Made by a program: the position numbers and the translations under genes
DNA from: Brevinema_A sp051647535
Lineage (GTDB): Bacteria; Spirochaetota; Brevinematia; Brevinematales; Brevinemataceae
Assembly: GCA_051647535.1 (NCBI GenBank)
Contig: JBOFEA010000004.1
Coordinates: 372,001 to 436,000 of the forward strand
Reading direction: 5' to 3'
Length of the DNA stretch: 64,000 nucleotides
Notes under the pieces: generated by a model
What the model was told of the DNA's origin: nothing
Database searches by the model: none
Seen by the model: the letters and a program-made list of their open reading frames with translations, nothing else
Part shown: positions 8,850 to 17,356 of the stretch, in pieces
How positions within the stretch are numbered: the stretch's first letter is position 1
How the letters are laid out: each line of letters begins with the position of its first letter

Positions 8850-9674
8850 ATGGAAGTTTTATTTTGGGGTGTGCGAGGCTCTATTCCTACTCCTGAAATC
8901 GATAAAATAAAAACGGGCGGACATACCACATGTGTTGAAATTCGGCTAGACAATAATATGATATTAATTATTGATGCCGGTACCGGTATTATTCCTCTTG
9001 GAAAAAAACTTCATAAAGAATTTTATAATCAATCTATTCCTCGAATTCATTTGCTTCTGACTCATACTCATTGGGATCATTTGTATGGATTTCCTTTTTT
9101 TGCTTTGAATTTTGTTGAAGGCTCTGAAATTGATGTATTTGGTCCTGTTAAGACTAATACCAGTTTGGAAAAATTGATTTTGACAGAAATGGATTTTGAG
9201 TATTGTCCTATTCGATACAACCAGCTTCCTGCCCGTATTAATTTTATTGAAATCAACGAAGGCCGTTATACCATTGCTCCTCATGTCGTGATAGAAGCTG
9301 TTAAACATCTTCATCCCGGCGGATGCTATAGTTATCGAATAGAAGCTGATGGCAAAATTTTTGTCTTTAACACTGATGTGGAGCATTATCCTACTCAGCT
9401 TGATGACAGGGTTATACGAATTTCTCAAGATGCTGATTTAATGGTTCATGATGCCCAATATAGACACGAAGAGTTGGAACGTTTTATTGGTTGGGGTCAT
9501 TCTTCTTGGAATCAAGCCGTAGAAGTAGCCAATCAAGCTAATGTAAAAAAGCTTGGATTGACTCATCATGATCCTGAAACATCGGATTCTCAAATTGACT
9601 CATTAGAGCGTGAAGTTCAAAAAGAATTTCATAATTCTTTCTTTTGTCGCGAAGGTATGAGTATTATTTTGTAA
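8850..9674 (+). CDS. MBL-fold metallohydrolase
   Basis: A metallo-beta-lactamase-fold hydrolase of 274 residues. It has the opening motif GVRGSIPTP, an early DAGTG, the dinuclear metal motif THTHWDH near residue 80, and later metal ligands NTDVEH and THHDPE. This layout is closest to the phosphodiesterase/PhnP-like branch often annotated as an MBL hydrolase; the substrate is unknown. The ATG at 8850 has GAGGTG four bases upstream; an ATG at 8838 has no ribosome site. Its last 11 bases overlap the end of the convergent tatD gene. Confidence 0.85.
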   Translation: MEVLFWGVRGSIPTPEIDKIKTGGHTTCVEIRLDNNMILIIDAGTGIIPLGKKLHKEFYNQSIPRIHLLLTHTHWDHLYGFPFFALNFVEGSEIDVFGPVKTNTSLEKLILTEMDFEYCPIRYNQLPARINFIEINEGRYTIAPHVVIEAVKHLHPGGCYSYRIEADGKIFVFNTDVEHYPTQLDDRVIRISQDADLMVHDAQYRHEELERFIGWGHSSWNQAVEVANQANVKKLGLTHHDPETSDSQIDSLEREVQKEFHNSFFCREGMSIIL

Positions 9675-10461
9675 GATTGAAACATTTGTAAACGTTTTCT
9701 TTGATAATGCTTTCCAATTCTTTGATATCAATATTTCTTAATTTTGAAAAATATTGATAGGTATGTTTCACATATTCCGGCCGATTTCGTTTCCCCCGTA
9801 ACGGTACAGGGCTTAAATATGGTGAATCTGTTTCAAACAATACCGATGAAATCGGTACAATTTCAGCAGCGTTTCTTATATCGATATTTTTTTCATAAGT
9901 GAGATTTCCTGAAAATGATACATAATATCCTTGATATAGAAGTAATTCTATTTCTTTTGTACCGTAGCTGAAACAATGGAAAATTACTCGTAAATTAGGA
10001 TATTCCTTGAGAATATTATAGCATTCATAAAAAGAATTGCGTGAATGGATGATAATAGGAAGATCAAATTCTAACGCTAATTCAATTTGCTTTCGAAATA
10101 ACGATTCCTGTACTTCTTGCGAACCATAGTCCGTATGGTACAAATCAATACCACATTCTCCTATTGCAATATGCGGATATGCAGATAATACTTCTCTTAA
10201 TTTTGATATATATTCAGTTTCATTGTAATTACTATGCTTGGTTCTATCCGGATAAATACCTGTTGCAGACAATACTTTTTCAGATTGTGAAATAATAGGG
10301 TAATTTGTTAGAAATTCATCAAAATCTAACGAAATATTAATTACCAACTCTAATTCTGAAGATAATAAATTTGAAAGTATTAATAATTTGTCTTGTGTAC
10401 CGATATTATTACTGTGCTCTTCAAGCAAAACATTAAGATGGGTGTGTGTATCTATATACAT
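9664..10461 (-). CDS. tatD: TatD-family metal-dependent deoxyribonuclease/hydrolase
   Basis: A 265-residue TIM-barrel amidohydrolase. Metal and active-site motifs occur in family order: DTHTHLN at the N-terminus, GECGID near 108, IIHSRNS near 138, HCFSYG near 165 and ETDSPYLSP near 215. TatD enzymes act as 3'-5' exonucleases on single-stranded or damaged DNA. The start is placed at 10461 because family members begin two residues before the DTHTH motif. The ribosome site is weak, and a longer ORF to 10521 has an unlikely hydrophobic extension. It overlaps the MBL gene tail to tail by 11 bases with no terminator between. Confidence 0.88.
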   Translation of the reverse strand: MYIDTHTHLNVLLEEHSNNIGTQDKLLILSNLLSSELELVINISLDFDEFLTNYPIISQSEKVLSATGIYPDRTKHSNYNETEYISKLREVLSAYPHIAIGECGIDLYHTDYGSQEVQESLFRKQIELALEFDLPIIIHSRNSFYECYNILKEYPNLRVIFHCFSYGTKEIELLLYQGYYVSFSGNLTYEKNIDIRNAAEIVPISSVLFETDSPYLSPVPLRGKRNRPEYVKHTYQYFSKLRNIDIKELESIIKENVYKCFNLTK

Positions 10462-10542
10462 TAAAAAAAATCCAATTTCATTATTAAAGCTTATTATAAT
10501 ACAAAGGAATTTTTTACGCAAGAATATAAATAGAATTTGAAC

Positions 10543-10571
10543 TTGACAAAAAAATATTAAAACTATATAAT
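10543..10571 (+). promoter_or_regulatory. consensus sigma-70-like promoter for the M23 peptidase gene
   Basis: TTGACA (10543-10548), a 17-base spacer and TATAAT (10566-10571) match consensus perfectly, about 80 bases before the start codon. Confidence 0.82.
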
Positions 10572-10652
10572 TAAAATGAAGATCATATAAATATACTTAT
10601 TGTTGGTTGATAAGTTAGTAATTTTAATAATAAAAAGACAGGGATTTTAATC

Positions 10653-11678
10653 ATGTTATTTATGAAGAATCAGCATTCCAAAACCAAAATAACCAAACAG
10701 ACTCTTAATCAAGATCTTAAATACTTTTGTTCTGATACGTTGCAGAAAAATCTTTTTCTTCGGATTAAGAAAGCTTTTTTGGAATTAAAATCTAAAATTT
10801 ACAAATTCGGTACTTCCCGCATATCTGTTATGATTATTCCTCATTCCAGTAGTAAAGCGGTTAATTTGCATATATCAAATTATGTGGTGGTTTTCGCTGC
10901 ATTAATCTGCTCAATGACGGTTATTGCAACTACATATATTGTTGCTACTGGACAGATTAATTCTCGTCATAAACTTCGCCTTATTGTTGAAAACGATGCC
11001 TTAGAAGAAAAATTTTACAGTGTTTCTCAGACAGTAGACTCTTTAACAGATTATTTTACTCAGTTTCGTATAGATATTGGCTCTGTTATTGCTCCTCCTA
11101 ATGATGCAGATGCTGAATATCTTAATAGTGTTCAAGTGTCGGATGCATCTTCTGGTGTTCCCCAAGAAATTGTTAAATTGCGTCAACTTGAAAGAGAGTT
11201 AGAAGTTACCAAACAAAAAATCTTTAATGTTGGTAATTTTATGAAAGAAAATAAACGTATTCTTCGTGAAATTCCTTCTTTGTACCCTGTTGCTTCAAGA
11301 GCAAGAATAACTTCTCGTTTTGGTATGCGTAAAAATCCTTTTGACCAACGAGGTGTTGAAACTCATGATGGATTGGATATGGCAACTTTTCCCGGAACTC
11401 CTGTGTATGCTTCTGCTGATGGAGTTGTTAAAAAAGCTGGTGTTCAAGGTGGATATGGTAATCTTATTGAATTAGAACACCAATATGGATTTAAAACAAG
11501 ATATGGTCATTTAAGAGGATTTGCTGCTCAAATCTATCCCGGTGCACGTGTGAAACAAGGTCAAATTATTGGTTATGTTGGTGCAACAGGTCGTGTCACA
11601 GGATATCACCTTCATTATGAAGTTTGGATAGGAAACAATCGTACAGATCCTGAACCTTTTGCTATGATGCTTAGATAA
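10653..11678 (+). CDS. M23 (LytM-type) peptidoglycan endopeptidase
   Basis: 341 residues: a basic cytoplasmic N-terminus, one membrane helix at about 77-98, a periplasmic coiled-coil-like stretch at about 105-205, and a C-terminal M23 domain at about 215-335. The zinc ligands are visible: the His/Asp pair in ETHDGLD and the HLHYE motif near 320, with YGNLIEL and YGHL in between. It should cleave peptide crosslinks in the periplasm or help activate amidases. An ACAGGGA ribosome site precedes the ATG. It is monocistronic, flanked by a perfect promoter and a strong terminator. Confidence 0.9.
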   Translation: MLFMKNQHSKTKITKQTLNQDLKYFCSDTLQKNLFLRIKKAFLELKSKIYKFGTSRISVMIIPHSSSKAVNLHISNYVVVFAALICSMTVIATTYIVATGQINSRHKLRLIVENDALEEKFYSVSQTVDSLTDYFTQFRIDIGSVIAPPNDADAEYLNSVQVSDASSGVPQEIVKLRQLERELEVTKQKIFNVGNFMKENKRILREIPSLYPVASRARITSRFGMRKNPFDQRGVETHDGLDMATFPGTPVYASADGVVKKAGVQGGYGNLIELEHQYGFKTRYGHLRGFAAQIYPGARVKQGQIIGYVGATGRVTGYHLHYEVWIGNNRTDPEPFAMMLR

Positions 11679-11686
11679 AAAATTAT

Positions 11687-11740
11687 AATAAGATATGGTT
11701 TTATTATTTTGTTAAAAATAATAAAACCATATCTTATTTT
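11687..11740 (+). terminator. long perfect hairpin terminator after the M23 gene
   Basis: A 24-base perfect inverted repeat (11687-11710 against 11715-11738) with a four-base loop, containing AAGATATGG / CCATATCTT, ends in a T-run. It is much longer than a normal intrinsic terminator. Confidence 0.8.
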
Positions 11741-11791
11741 GTATTATTAATATTTATTAAAATGTTATAAGTTTTTATATGGAGCTGATAT

Positions 11792-12292
11792 ATGACTTCT
11801 ATTAATTTGGGAATTAGTGAATCAGATCTAATAGTGTTGGTTTGTGGTCGTGCTACTGCAGAATATTGCTCTGAATTGACTGTTGCTTTACAGAATATTT
11901 TAGATACAACTGAGATTAATGATATTCTGTTTGATATGGAAAAAGCTGAGTATGTAGACAGTTCGTTTATTGGCTTAATTTTAGCTTTTAAGAAAAAATT
12001 TGATATTTCTGAAGATCGTGTTTTTCTTTTAAACCCCAGTGACAAAATATCTGAAATTTTCAAATTAATGGGATTAGATACTTTCATTCCATCTAAATTT
12101 CAATCTCATTTTATGCGTCCTAAAAATACTGTTGAAATTAACAAAAAATTGGAAAATACACTTTCTGATATTAAATTATTATTAGAAGCCCATCAAAATA
12201 TTATGGAAACTAGTGCTGAAAATAAGGAACGATTTGCATTAGTAGAAAAAATATTTCAAAAAGAATTGGAAAAAAAAACTAATTTAATTTAG
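11792..12292 (+). CDS. STAS-domain protein (anti-anti-sigma-factor type)
   Basis: 166 residues. Residues 1-105 match a STAS domain: beta strands, then the phospho-acceptor loop EYVDSSFIGLIL near residue 56, equivalent to the D-S-S-G loop of SpoIIAA/RsbV. The last 50 residues are a charged helical tail without a recognised domain. Such proteins are switched by serine phosphorylation by a partner kinase; none is encoded nearby. GGAG precedes the ATG by nine bases. It lies eight bases before lpxA and is probably co-transcribed with it. Confidence 0.8.
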   Translation: MTSINLGISESDLIVLVCGRATAEYCSELTVALQNILDTTEINDILFDMEKAEYVDSSFIGLILAFKKKFDISEDRVFLLNPSDKISEIFKLMGLDTFIPSKFQSHFMRPKNTVEINKKLENTLSDIKLLLEAHQNIMETSAENKERFALVEKIFQKELEKKTNLI

Positions 12293-12300
12293 GAATTGTT

Positions 12301-13128
12301 ATGCCTCATATTTCTCCTCAATCAATAATTAATGGTAATATTCAAATTGGAAATCATGTACATATTTCACCTTTTTCAATTATAGAAGGTGATGTTGTGA
12401 TTGGTGACAATACTTATATTCATCCTTTTGTACATATCAAAGGCCCTGTTGAAATAGGGGCTCATAATCAAATTTTTAATAATGTGACTATAGGTTTGCC
12501 TCCTCAAGATACAAGTTATCAAGGATCTTCACACAAAGTTATTATTGGTAACCATAATGTCTTTAGAGAAGGAGTGACAATTCATGCTCCAGTTTCATAC
12601 ACCGATCAAACTATTTCTCCTGATACTCGAATAGGTAATCATTGTCTTTTAATGGTTCAGTCTCATGTATCTCATAACACAGTTTTAAAAGATGATGTAA
12701 TCTTTGCTAATGGAGTATTACCGGCAGGTTGTTGTTTTTTTGATAATGGAGTATTTGTTTCCGGTGGTGCATTAATTCATCAACATGTACGTGTTGGTTC
12801 GTATTCTATTATTTCCGGTGGTTCAAGAGTCGGGAGAGATATTCCACCTTTTATGCTTGTGTCCAGTTTTTATGGTTTGATTAGTGGGATTAATTCTATT
12901 GGTCTTCGCAGAGCTGGTTTTTCTATAGAGGATAGAAATATAGCAAAAGATATTTTCCGTATGTTTAAGCATTACAATGCTTTAAATACAGCAAGACAGG
13001 CTATTTTTGAAAAATACGGTAATTCAAACAGCAAATTAGTTCAATTAACACTAGAGTTTTTAGATCAGTCTAAGCGTGGAATTTCTGAATTTTCTGATGG
13101 AAGTCAGGCAAAAGATATGATTTTTTAA
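12301..13128 (+). CDS. lpxA: LpxA-family acyl-ACP:UDP-GlcNAc O-acyltransferase
   Basis: The first step of lipid A synthesis: transfer of a hydroxyacyl chain from ACP to O3 of UDP-GlcNAc in the cytoplasm. Residues 1-190 form a left-handed hexapeptide-repeat helix. The segment PPQDTSYQG matches the LpxA loop, and SHVSHN near 122-127 contains the catalytic-histidine region. FREGVTIH and the C-terminal helical part, ending in KRGISEF (LpxA: TRGLIR), also fit. 275 residues is close to the usual 262. It stands alone, not with lpxD/fabZ as in Gram-negative clusters. Together with lpxB at 17801 it suggests a lipid A-type outer membrane. A related sugar acyltransferase role cannot be fully excluded. 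Confidence 0.85.
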   Translation: MPHISPQSIINGNIQIGNHVHISPFSIIEGDVVIGDNTYIHPFVHIKGPVEIGAHNQIFNNVTIGLPPQDTSYQGSSHKVIIGNHNVFREGVTIHAPVSYTDQTISPDTRIGNHCLLMVQSHVSHNTVLKDDVIFANGVLPAGCCFFDNGVFVSGGALIHQHVRVGSYSIISGGSRVGRDIPPFMLVSSFYGLISGINSIGLRRAGFSIEDRNIAKDIFRMFKHYNALNTARQAIFEKYGNSNSKLVQLTLEFLDQSKRGISEFSDGSQAKDMIF

Positions 13129-13145
13129 ATAAAGATACAATTTAC

Positions 13146-13175
13146 AAAAACTCCTCCTATTAAGGAGGAGTTTTT
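13146..13175 (+). terminator. intrinsic terminator after lpxA
   Basis: An A-run, stem CTCCTCCT / AGGAGGAG, a four-base loop, and a T-run. The A- and T-runs extend the stem to 13 pairs. Confidence 0.88.
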
Positions 13176-13234
13176 GTTTTCATTCCTTGTTTAGGGGAAT
13201 GAAAAACACAGACCGGAATTTTATTATTGAATTT

Positions 13235-13636
13235 TTATTTAGTCCATTTGCGGGATAAGGACATATTGGCATTAGTTGATGTTGTAAGAACTGAAAAATC
13301 TTCAGAAAAATTATAAAAAATTGGTAAACCGGTCACATTTCCTGTTGCAATATCATATAACACAATAGCAGGTTTAGGAGGATAGTAGCCTGCTTGATAA
13401 TTGAAATTTTGTATTGTTGTAGTACCCTTAATAGGATCGAATGTTGTTAAAGAAAATGAATTATCTAAGGAATACACTGCAGTAAATACAATATTATCGT
13501 TTCCACTTGGAGTTTGAATTAATTGGGTGCTTTTCCAAGTGCCGATGAGCTGACTTCTATAAGAATCTGTGATAACACTGGTACACGATACCAAAATTCC
13601 AAATATATATAGTATAATAAAAAAATATTTTTTCAT
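13235..13636 (-). CDS. small lipoprotein with lipocalin-like domain
   Basis: 133 residues with a lipoprotein signal peptide: KKYFF, a hydrophobic core, then a lipobox ending in ILVSC, so the mature protein would start at Cys about 18. The mature part (SQLIGTWKSTQ...) is strand-rich and resembles small lipocalin-like or META-type domains that begin with a G-T-W motif. Function unknown. The ATG at 13636 has AAGG about eight bases upstream; a TTG two codons earlier is too close to it. It has its own consensus promoter. Confidence 0.7.
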   Translation of the reverse strand: MKKYFFIILYIFGILVSCTSVITDSYRSQLIGTWKSTQLIQTPSGNDNIVFTAVYSLDNSFSLTTFDPIKGTTTIQNFNYQAGYYPPKPAIVLYDIATGNVTGLPIFYNFSEDFSVLTTSTNANMSLSRKWTK

Positions 13637-13674
13637 TTTCAATACCTTATGCCTTTTAATAAGAATATACCAAA

Positions 13675-13703
13675 ATAATAAAACACTAATTGTCTTATGT
13701 CAA
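13675..13703 (-). promoter_or_regulatory. sigma-70-like promoter for the lipoprotein gene
   Basis: On the minus strand TTGACA (13698-13703), a 17-base spacer and TATTAT (13675-13680). Confidence 0.75.
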
Positions 13704-13778
13704 GAAAGTATTGTTGTTGTAAAATAATTTCGGTATGGTTTAAAAAAGCTTTATATTATTAGAACATTTTATCATTTC

Positions 13779-13807
13779 TTGACAAATCGAATAAAACAAA
13801 TCATAAT
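13779..13807 (+). promoter_or_regulatory. sigma-70-like promoter for the WecG/TagA-like gene
   Basis: TTGACA (13779-13784), a 17-base spacer and CATAAT (13802-13807), about 30 bases before the start codon. Confidence 0.75.
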
Positions 13808-13838
13808 TTTATAATATAAACAATATTGGTGAGGGTGT

Positions 13839-14582
13839 ATGCAATTTTCAGAATTTTATATTTTTGGGGTTAAGCTTACTGATATTTCTAGAAATGAATG
13901 GCGTAATTATTTATATAATAAGTTATATCATAGCCAATATGCTCGTATTATTATTTTAACTGAAAAAAAGCTATTTCAAGCACTTTTCAATAGAGAATTG
14001 ATGGAAACGATTAATCAAGCAGATATTGTGTTAAGTTCTTCGAGTTTGATTTCGTGGTTTGCTTATCATATTCATGGACGTATTATTAAACCGGCATTAG
14101 CTGTGACGTATTTTTTGGATGTTCTTACAGTGGCGTCTGAATGCCATTCTACAGTAAGTTTTTTTGGTTCTACTAAAGAAATTTTATTTTTAACGGTAAA
14201 AAAAGTAGCAAAATCATTTTTGGGTATTCGGATTGTCAGCCACTATCCTCAAAACATTCCTCTTAAAGAACAAGGTAAAGTTTTTATTGCTCTTCGCAAA
14301 AGTGCAGCAAAGTTGGGATTATTTAATTTAGGCAATGGACAATATCAAGAGTTGTGGATTAATAAAAATTATGAAATCTTTAAAAAGGGTGTGACAATAG
14401 GGGTTGATGACAGTTTTGAAATTATTTCCGGAAAAAAATCTGTTCCTTCTTTAGCAATGCAGGAAAAAGGATGGCTGGGTTTGCATGCGTTGATGATGAA
14501 TCCGTTAAATATAGCAAAGATGTTCCGATGTGTAATTTTAGTTTGTTACTACTTTTTAACCAAACTTTTTATGAAAAAATAA
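13839..14582 (+). CDS. divergent WecG/TagA/CpsF-family glycosyltransferase
   Basis: 247 residues that align along their whole length with the WecG/TagA/CpsF family, which adds N-acetylmannosamine(uronate) to lipid-linked GlcNAc on the inner membrane surface. The GVDDSFEIISGKK block and the QEKGWLGLHALMMNP block correspond to the family's GVGxxFDxxxG and QxxGLEWLxRLxxxP. The usual PDG signature after the N-A-D strand is replaced by a run of serines (ADIVLSSSSL, about 61-70), and the following arginine/glycine motif is altered. It may therefore have changed or lost activity. It abuts tsaB tail to tail with no spacer. Confidence 0.7.
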   Translation: MQFSEFYIFGVKLTDISRNEWRNYLYNKLYHSQYARIIILTEKKLFQALFNRELMETINQADIVLSSSSLISWFAYHIHGRIIKPALAVTYFLDVLTVASECHSTVSFFGSTKEILFLTVKKVAKSFLGIRIVSHYPQNIPLKEQGKVFIALRKSAAKLGLFNLGNGQYQELWINKNYEIFKKGVTIGVDDSFEIISGKKSVPSLAMQEKGWLGLHALMMNPLNIAKMFRCVILVCYYFLTKLFMKK

Positions 14583-15308
14583 TTATTTATTCAAAGACAT
14601 TTCCGCTGCTGACGGTCTCAAATAATTAGGATCGATTGGTACTAATTGATCTATAGAGTATTTAGAGAAGTTAGCGGGGGGAATATGATTCAAGAATTGA
14701 TGGTTTATACTGTTGCATGTTATCACTATATCAGAATGGCAGTTAATTGGTAGAGATGCCAATGTTGCTTGGATAATGTTGCAACCTGATCCTAAAATAT
14801 GGATTTCTGAAATATTATAGGATTGGTAAAAATTATTGATATGAGATTCCAATTCTTGAGGAAATATATCACAGTCGTTTAATAATACTTGGTTATTGAT
14901 TTCTATTCTTGCAAACAATCGTTGCATTTTAGCGTCTATGCAGGAAACTACCATTTGATTTGGACTAATAGTTGTTGAAAAAGATCTTCTCAGCAGTTCC
15001 AATGAAGACACAAGTGTAATAGGAGTATCGTACAGCCAAGCTAATGTTCTAATTGCACAAAATCCTAATCTTAATCCCAAAAAGGAGCCGGGTCCAGCTC
15101 CTAAAACAAACGCATCTATTTCGTTCAAATTTATATCTGCTTTTTTTATAATATGGTCAATTTGATTAATAAGGTCTGTTTCTAAGTTAGTATTTGGAAG
15201 AGTTGAGCAAAACTGTTCCTGTGATTTTTGGAGAACAAGAACCAAATGATTGGACATAGAGCTGTCCAAGACTAAAATATTTTTAAAATTGTTCATATAT
15301 GATTCCAT
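14583..15308 (-). CDS. tsaB: tRNA threonylcarbamoyladenosine biosynthesis protein TsaB
   Basis: TsaB is the inactive ASKHA partner that forms the TsaBDE complex making t6A37 in ANN-decoding tRNAs. The 241 residues show ILVLDSSMSN at the N-terminus, the AGPGSFLGLRLG signature near 75-86, and family-typical length. It is the last gene of the lpxB-ruvX-rsmE-pyrH-rsmD-tsaB operon, 30 bases after rsmD. The start could be ATG at 15308 or ATG at 15296; neither has a strong ribosome site. The stop codon abuts the stop of the convergent WecG-like gene. Confidence 0.88.
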   Translation of the reverse strand: MESYMNNFKNILVLDSSMSNHLVLVLQKSQEQFCSTLPNTNLETDLINQIDHIIKKADINLNEIDAFVLGAGPGSFLGLRLGFCAIRTLAWLYDTPITLVSSLELLRRSFSTTISPNQMVVSCIDAKMQRLFARIEINNQVLLNDCDIFPQELESHINNFYQSYNISEIHILGSGCNIIQATLASLPINCHSDIVITCNSINHQFLNHIPPANFSKYSIDQLVPIDPNYLRPSAAEMSLNK

Positions 15309-15338
15309 CTTGTTAATATAAATGTTTGTGTTTTGTGA

Positions 15339-15881
15339 TTACAGCTTTTTGAAGAAACTTAGTGCTGTATCCCCATAAGTTTTTGTATGAGAATATCCTT
15401 CTAAAGCAGTTACTAATTCGCTATGGATTTTTTTTCCGTGCTCTAAGACAAAAATTCCTTCAGGATTTAACATTTTAAATGCTTTATTGTATAACGGAAG
15501 AATTAATTTGGATACATCCGGATAGAATGGATCTGCAAAAATAATATCAAAATGTCTATTGGATAAAAATGTATCCATATTTTCTACATCTGCACGGAAT
15601 GTATCGTAAGTATTGTCTTCTGCTAAGGTTTGAAGGTTTTGACGAAGAGCTTTGTAGGTTTGAGAATCATTTTCTACAAATACTGCGTGAGAAGCTCCTT
15701 CTGATAACGCTGTAATACCAACTGATCCGGAACCTGCATATAAATCTAAAAAAGATGCACCTGTTATTTCTGAACGAACAGCATTAAAAAAAGCTTGTCT
15801 GACTTTGTCTGATGTTGGTTTTAATTTTCCTGCCGGAGCGAAAATATTTCTTCCTCTCCAAATTCCTGAACTAATACGCAT
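15339..15881 (-). CDS. rsmD: 16S rRNA (guanine-966-N2)-methyltransferase RsmD
   Basis: A Rossmann-fold SAM methyltransferase of 180 residues modifying G966 of 16S rRNA in the small subunit. The N-terminal MRISSGIWRGR and PTSDKVRQAFFN match RsmD closely. The SAM-binding motif is FLDLYAGSGSVG. The catalytic motif appears as DPFY instead of the usual DPPF/Y. The ATG overlaps the pyrH stop by one base (TAATG), so translation is coupled. Confidence 0.92.
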   Translation of the reverse strand: MRISSGIWRGRNIFAPAGKLKPTSDKVRQAFFNAVRSEITGASFLDLYAGSGSVGITALSEGASHAVFVENDSQTYKALRQNLQTLAEDNTYDTFRADVENMDTFLSNRHFDIIFADPFYPDVSKLILPLYNKAFKMLNPEGIFVLEHGKKIHSELVTALEGYSHTKTYGDTALSFFKKL

Positions 15882-16582
15882 TATGATACCAACGTTCCAA
15901 TGGATTGATCGTGAAGAAAACGATTTAAGGTTTTTTCTGTTATGTCAATAACAGCAAGAGGGAGTTTGTTTTCCATAGCAAGAGATATTGCTGTAAGATC
16001 CATTACATTTAATTTTTGAGAGAGTACCTGTTCGTAAGAAATATGGTCAAATTTTACTGCATCAGGATTTTTAAGAGGATCCTTATTGTAAATTCCGTCA
16101 ACTTTGGTACTTTTAATCATAATGTCCGCTCCTATTTCCAATGCTTTCAGTACTCCTGCCGTGTCTGTTGAAAAATAGGGACAACCTATTCCACCGGCAA
16201 AAATAATAATTTCTTTTTTTTGAAATGATTGAATAATTGTTTCAGGAGTCGATTTAGGGAACATTCCTTCTACTCCAAATGCTCCTAGAACGACAGCAGG
16301 AATATGGAATTCTTTTTGCAAAATATCTTGCAAGGCAATAGAATTTATTGCTGTTCCCAGCATTCCAGCAGAATCCGATTTAACACGGGTAAGAAAATTT
16401 GTTGAACTTCCTCTAAGAATGTTTCCTGCTCCAATCACAATACCTATTTCTTTATCAGTATGGTATACTTCAGTTATTTCTGCAGCAATGGATTGAATGC
16501 TTTGGTGGTCTAATCCTGATTTTTCATTTCCTGCAAAAACTTCACCACTTATTTTGATTAAGATTCTATGAAATGTTTTCAT
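15881..16582 (-). CDS. pyrH: UMP kinase
   Basis: Phosphorylates UMP to UDP with ATP, in pyrimidine nucleotide supply. The 233 residues show the amino-acid-kinase fold: ILIKISGEVFAG at the N-terminus, GIVIGAGNILRG, GGIGCPYFSTDT and IMIKSTKVDGIYNKDP. The length is normal. In many bacteria pyrH sits with tsf and frr; here it is instead placed between two rRNA methyltransferase genes, rsmE (24 bases upstream) and rsmD. Confidence 0.95.
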   Translation of the reverse strand: MKTFHRILIKISGEVFAGNEKSGLDHQSIQSIAAEITEVYHTDKEIGIVIGAGNILRGSSTNFLTRVKSDSAGMLGTAINSIALQDILQKEFHIPAVVLGAFGVEGMFPKSTPETIIQSFQKKEIIIFAGGIGCPYFSTDTAGVLKALEIGADIMIKSTKVDGIYNKDPLKNPDAVKFDHISYEQVLSQKLNVMDLTAISLAMENKLPLAVIDITEKTLNRFLHDQSIGTLVS

Positions 16583-16606
16583 TAATTAATCCTTTATATA
16601 TTTTTA

Positions 16607-17356
16607 TCAATTTATTTCTTTATTAGTATGTTGTTTTTCTGTAAAATATCTGATTAACGTACATGCAGCGGCAGCAGCGTTAGGCGCTCTTAAAATTCTA
16701 GTGCCTAATGTATAGCATCTGCATCCCCAATCCAGCATGGTTTGAACCTCTTTAGGAGAAAACCCTCCTTCAGGTCCAATAATAAAAATACTCGCTTCCA
16801 AATAATCCAATTTGCTTAATATATCGGATGAGTCGTTTTGGTCTTCCCAAAATAGAATTTTATTTTGATACAAGGAAAGAATTTCCGGAAGTTGTTCAAA
16901 TTCCACTGAAGGATCTATTTGGCAGGAGTACAAACCTCCAACTTTCTTTACAGCTTCGTCTGCAATTTTTTGTCGTTTGTTTTGTTTTTTTGTGATACTT
17001 TCCAAAGTGAATTTCGGGATGGATCTTTTCGAGAAAAATGGAATAATTCGTTGAATCCCATACTCTGCAAGTAATGAAATACTATCATCCATACGGTCGT
17101 TTTTTAATTCTGATATTAATGCCGTTGTTTGAAGAGGAATTTCTTTTCCCAATATTTGTGAAATGACTTTAAGGGATACATCATTCTTTTCAATACTTGT
17201 TATTTCCAGTTTAAATATATTACCTTTACCATCTGTTGCCTCAATAATATCACCAACTTCTTTTCGAAGTACTCTTACTAAATGTTGGATCTCCGATTCA
17301 GGAAGTGCAAAAATTTGGTTAATGGAACTGATATTGTTAAAAGTAAAACGTCTAAT
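16607..17356 (-). CDS. rsmE: 16S rRNA (uracil-1498-N3)-methyltransferase RsmE, probable AUU start
   Basis: A SPOUT-class methyltransferase for U1498 of 16S rRNA. Family motifs are LVRVLRKEVGD, an ELKNDRMDDSI segment, IGPEGGFSPKEV and LGTRILRAPNAAAAA at the C-terminal knot. I place the start at ATT (17354-17356). A perfect AAGGAG lies six bases upstream, the resulting N-terminus IRRFTF fits the M-R-R-F of the family, and ATT overlaps the ruvX stop by one base (ATTAG). No ATG or GTG lies nearby. The only other candidate is a TTG eight codons upstream without a good ribosome site. Confidence 0.88.
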   Translation of the reverse strand: MRRFTFNNISSINQIFALPESEIQHLVRVLRKEVGDIIEATDGKGNIFKLEITSIEKNDVSLKVISQILGKEIPLQTTALISELKNDRMDDSISLLAEYGIQRIIPFFSKRSIPKFTLESITKKQNKRQKIADEAVKKVGGLYSCQIDPSVEFEQLPEILSLYQNKILFWEDQNDSSDILSKLDYLEASIFIIGPEGGFSPKEVQTMLDWGCRCYTLGTRILRAPNAAAAACTLIRYFTEKQHTNKEIN

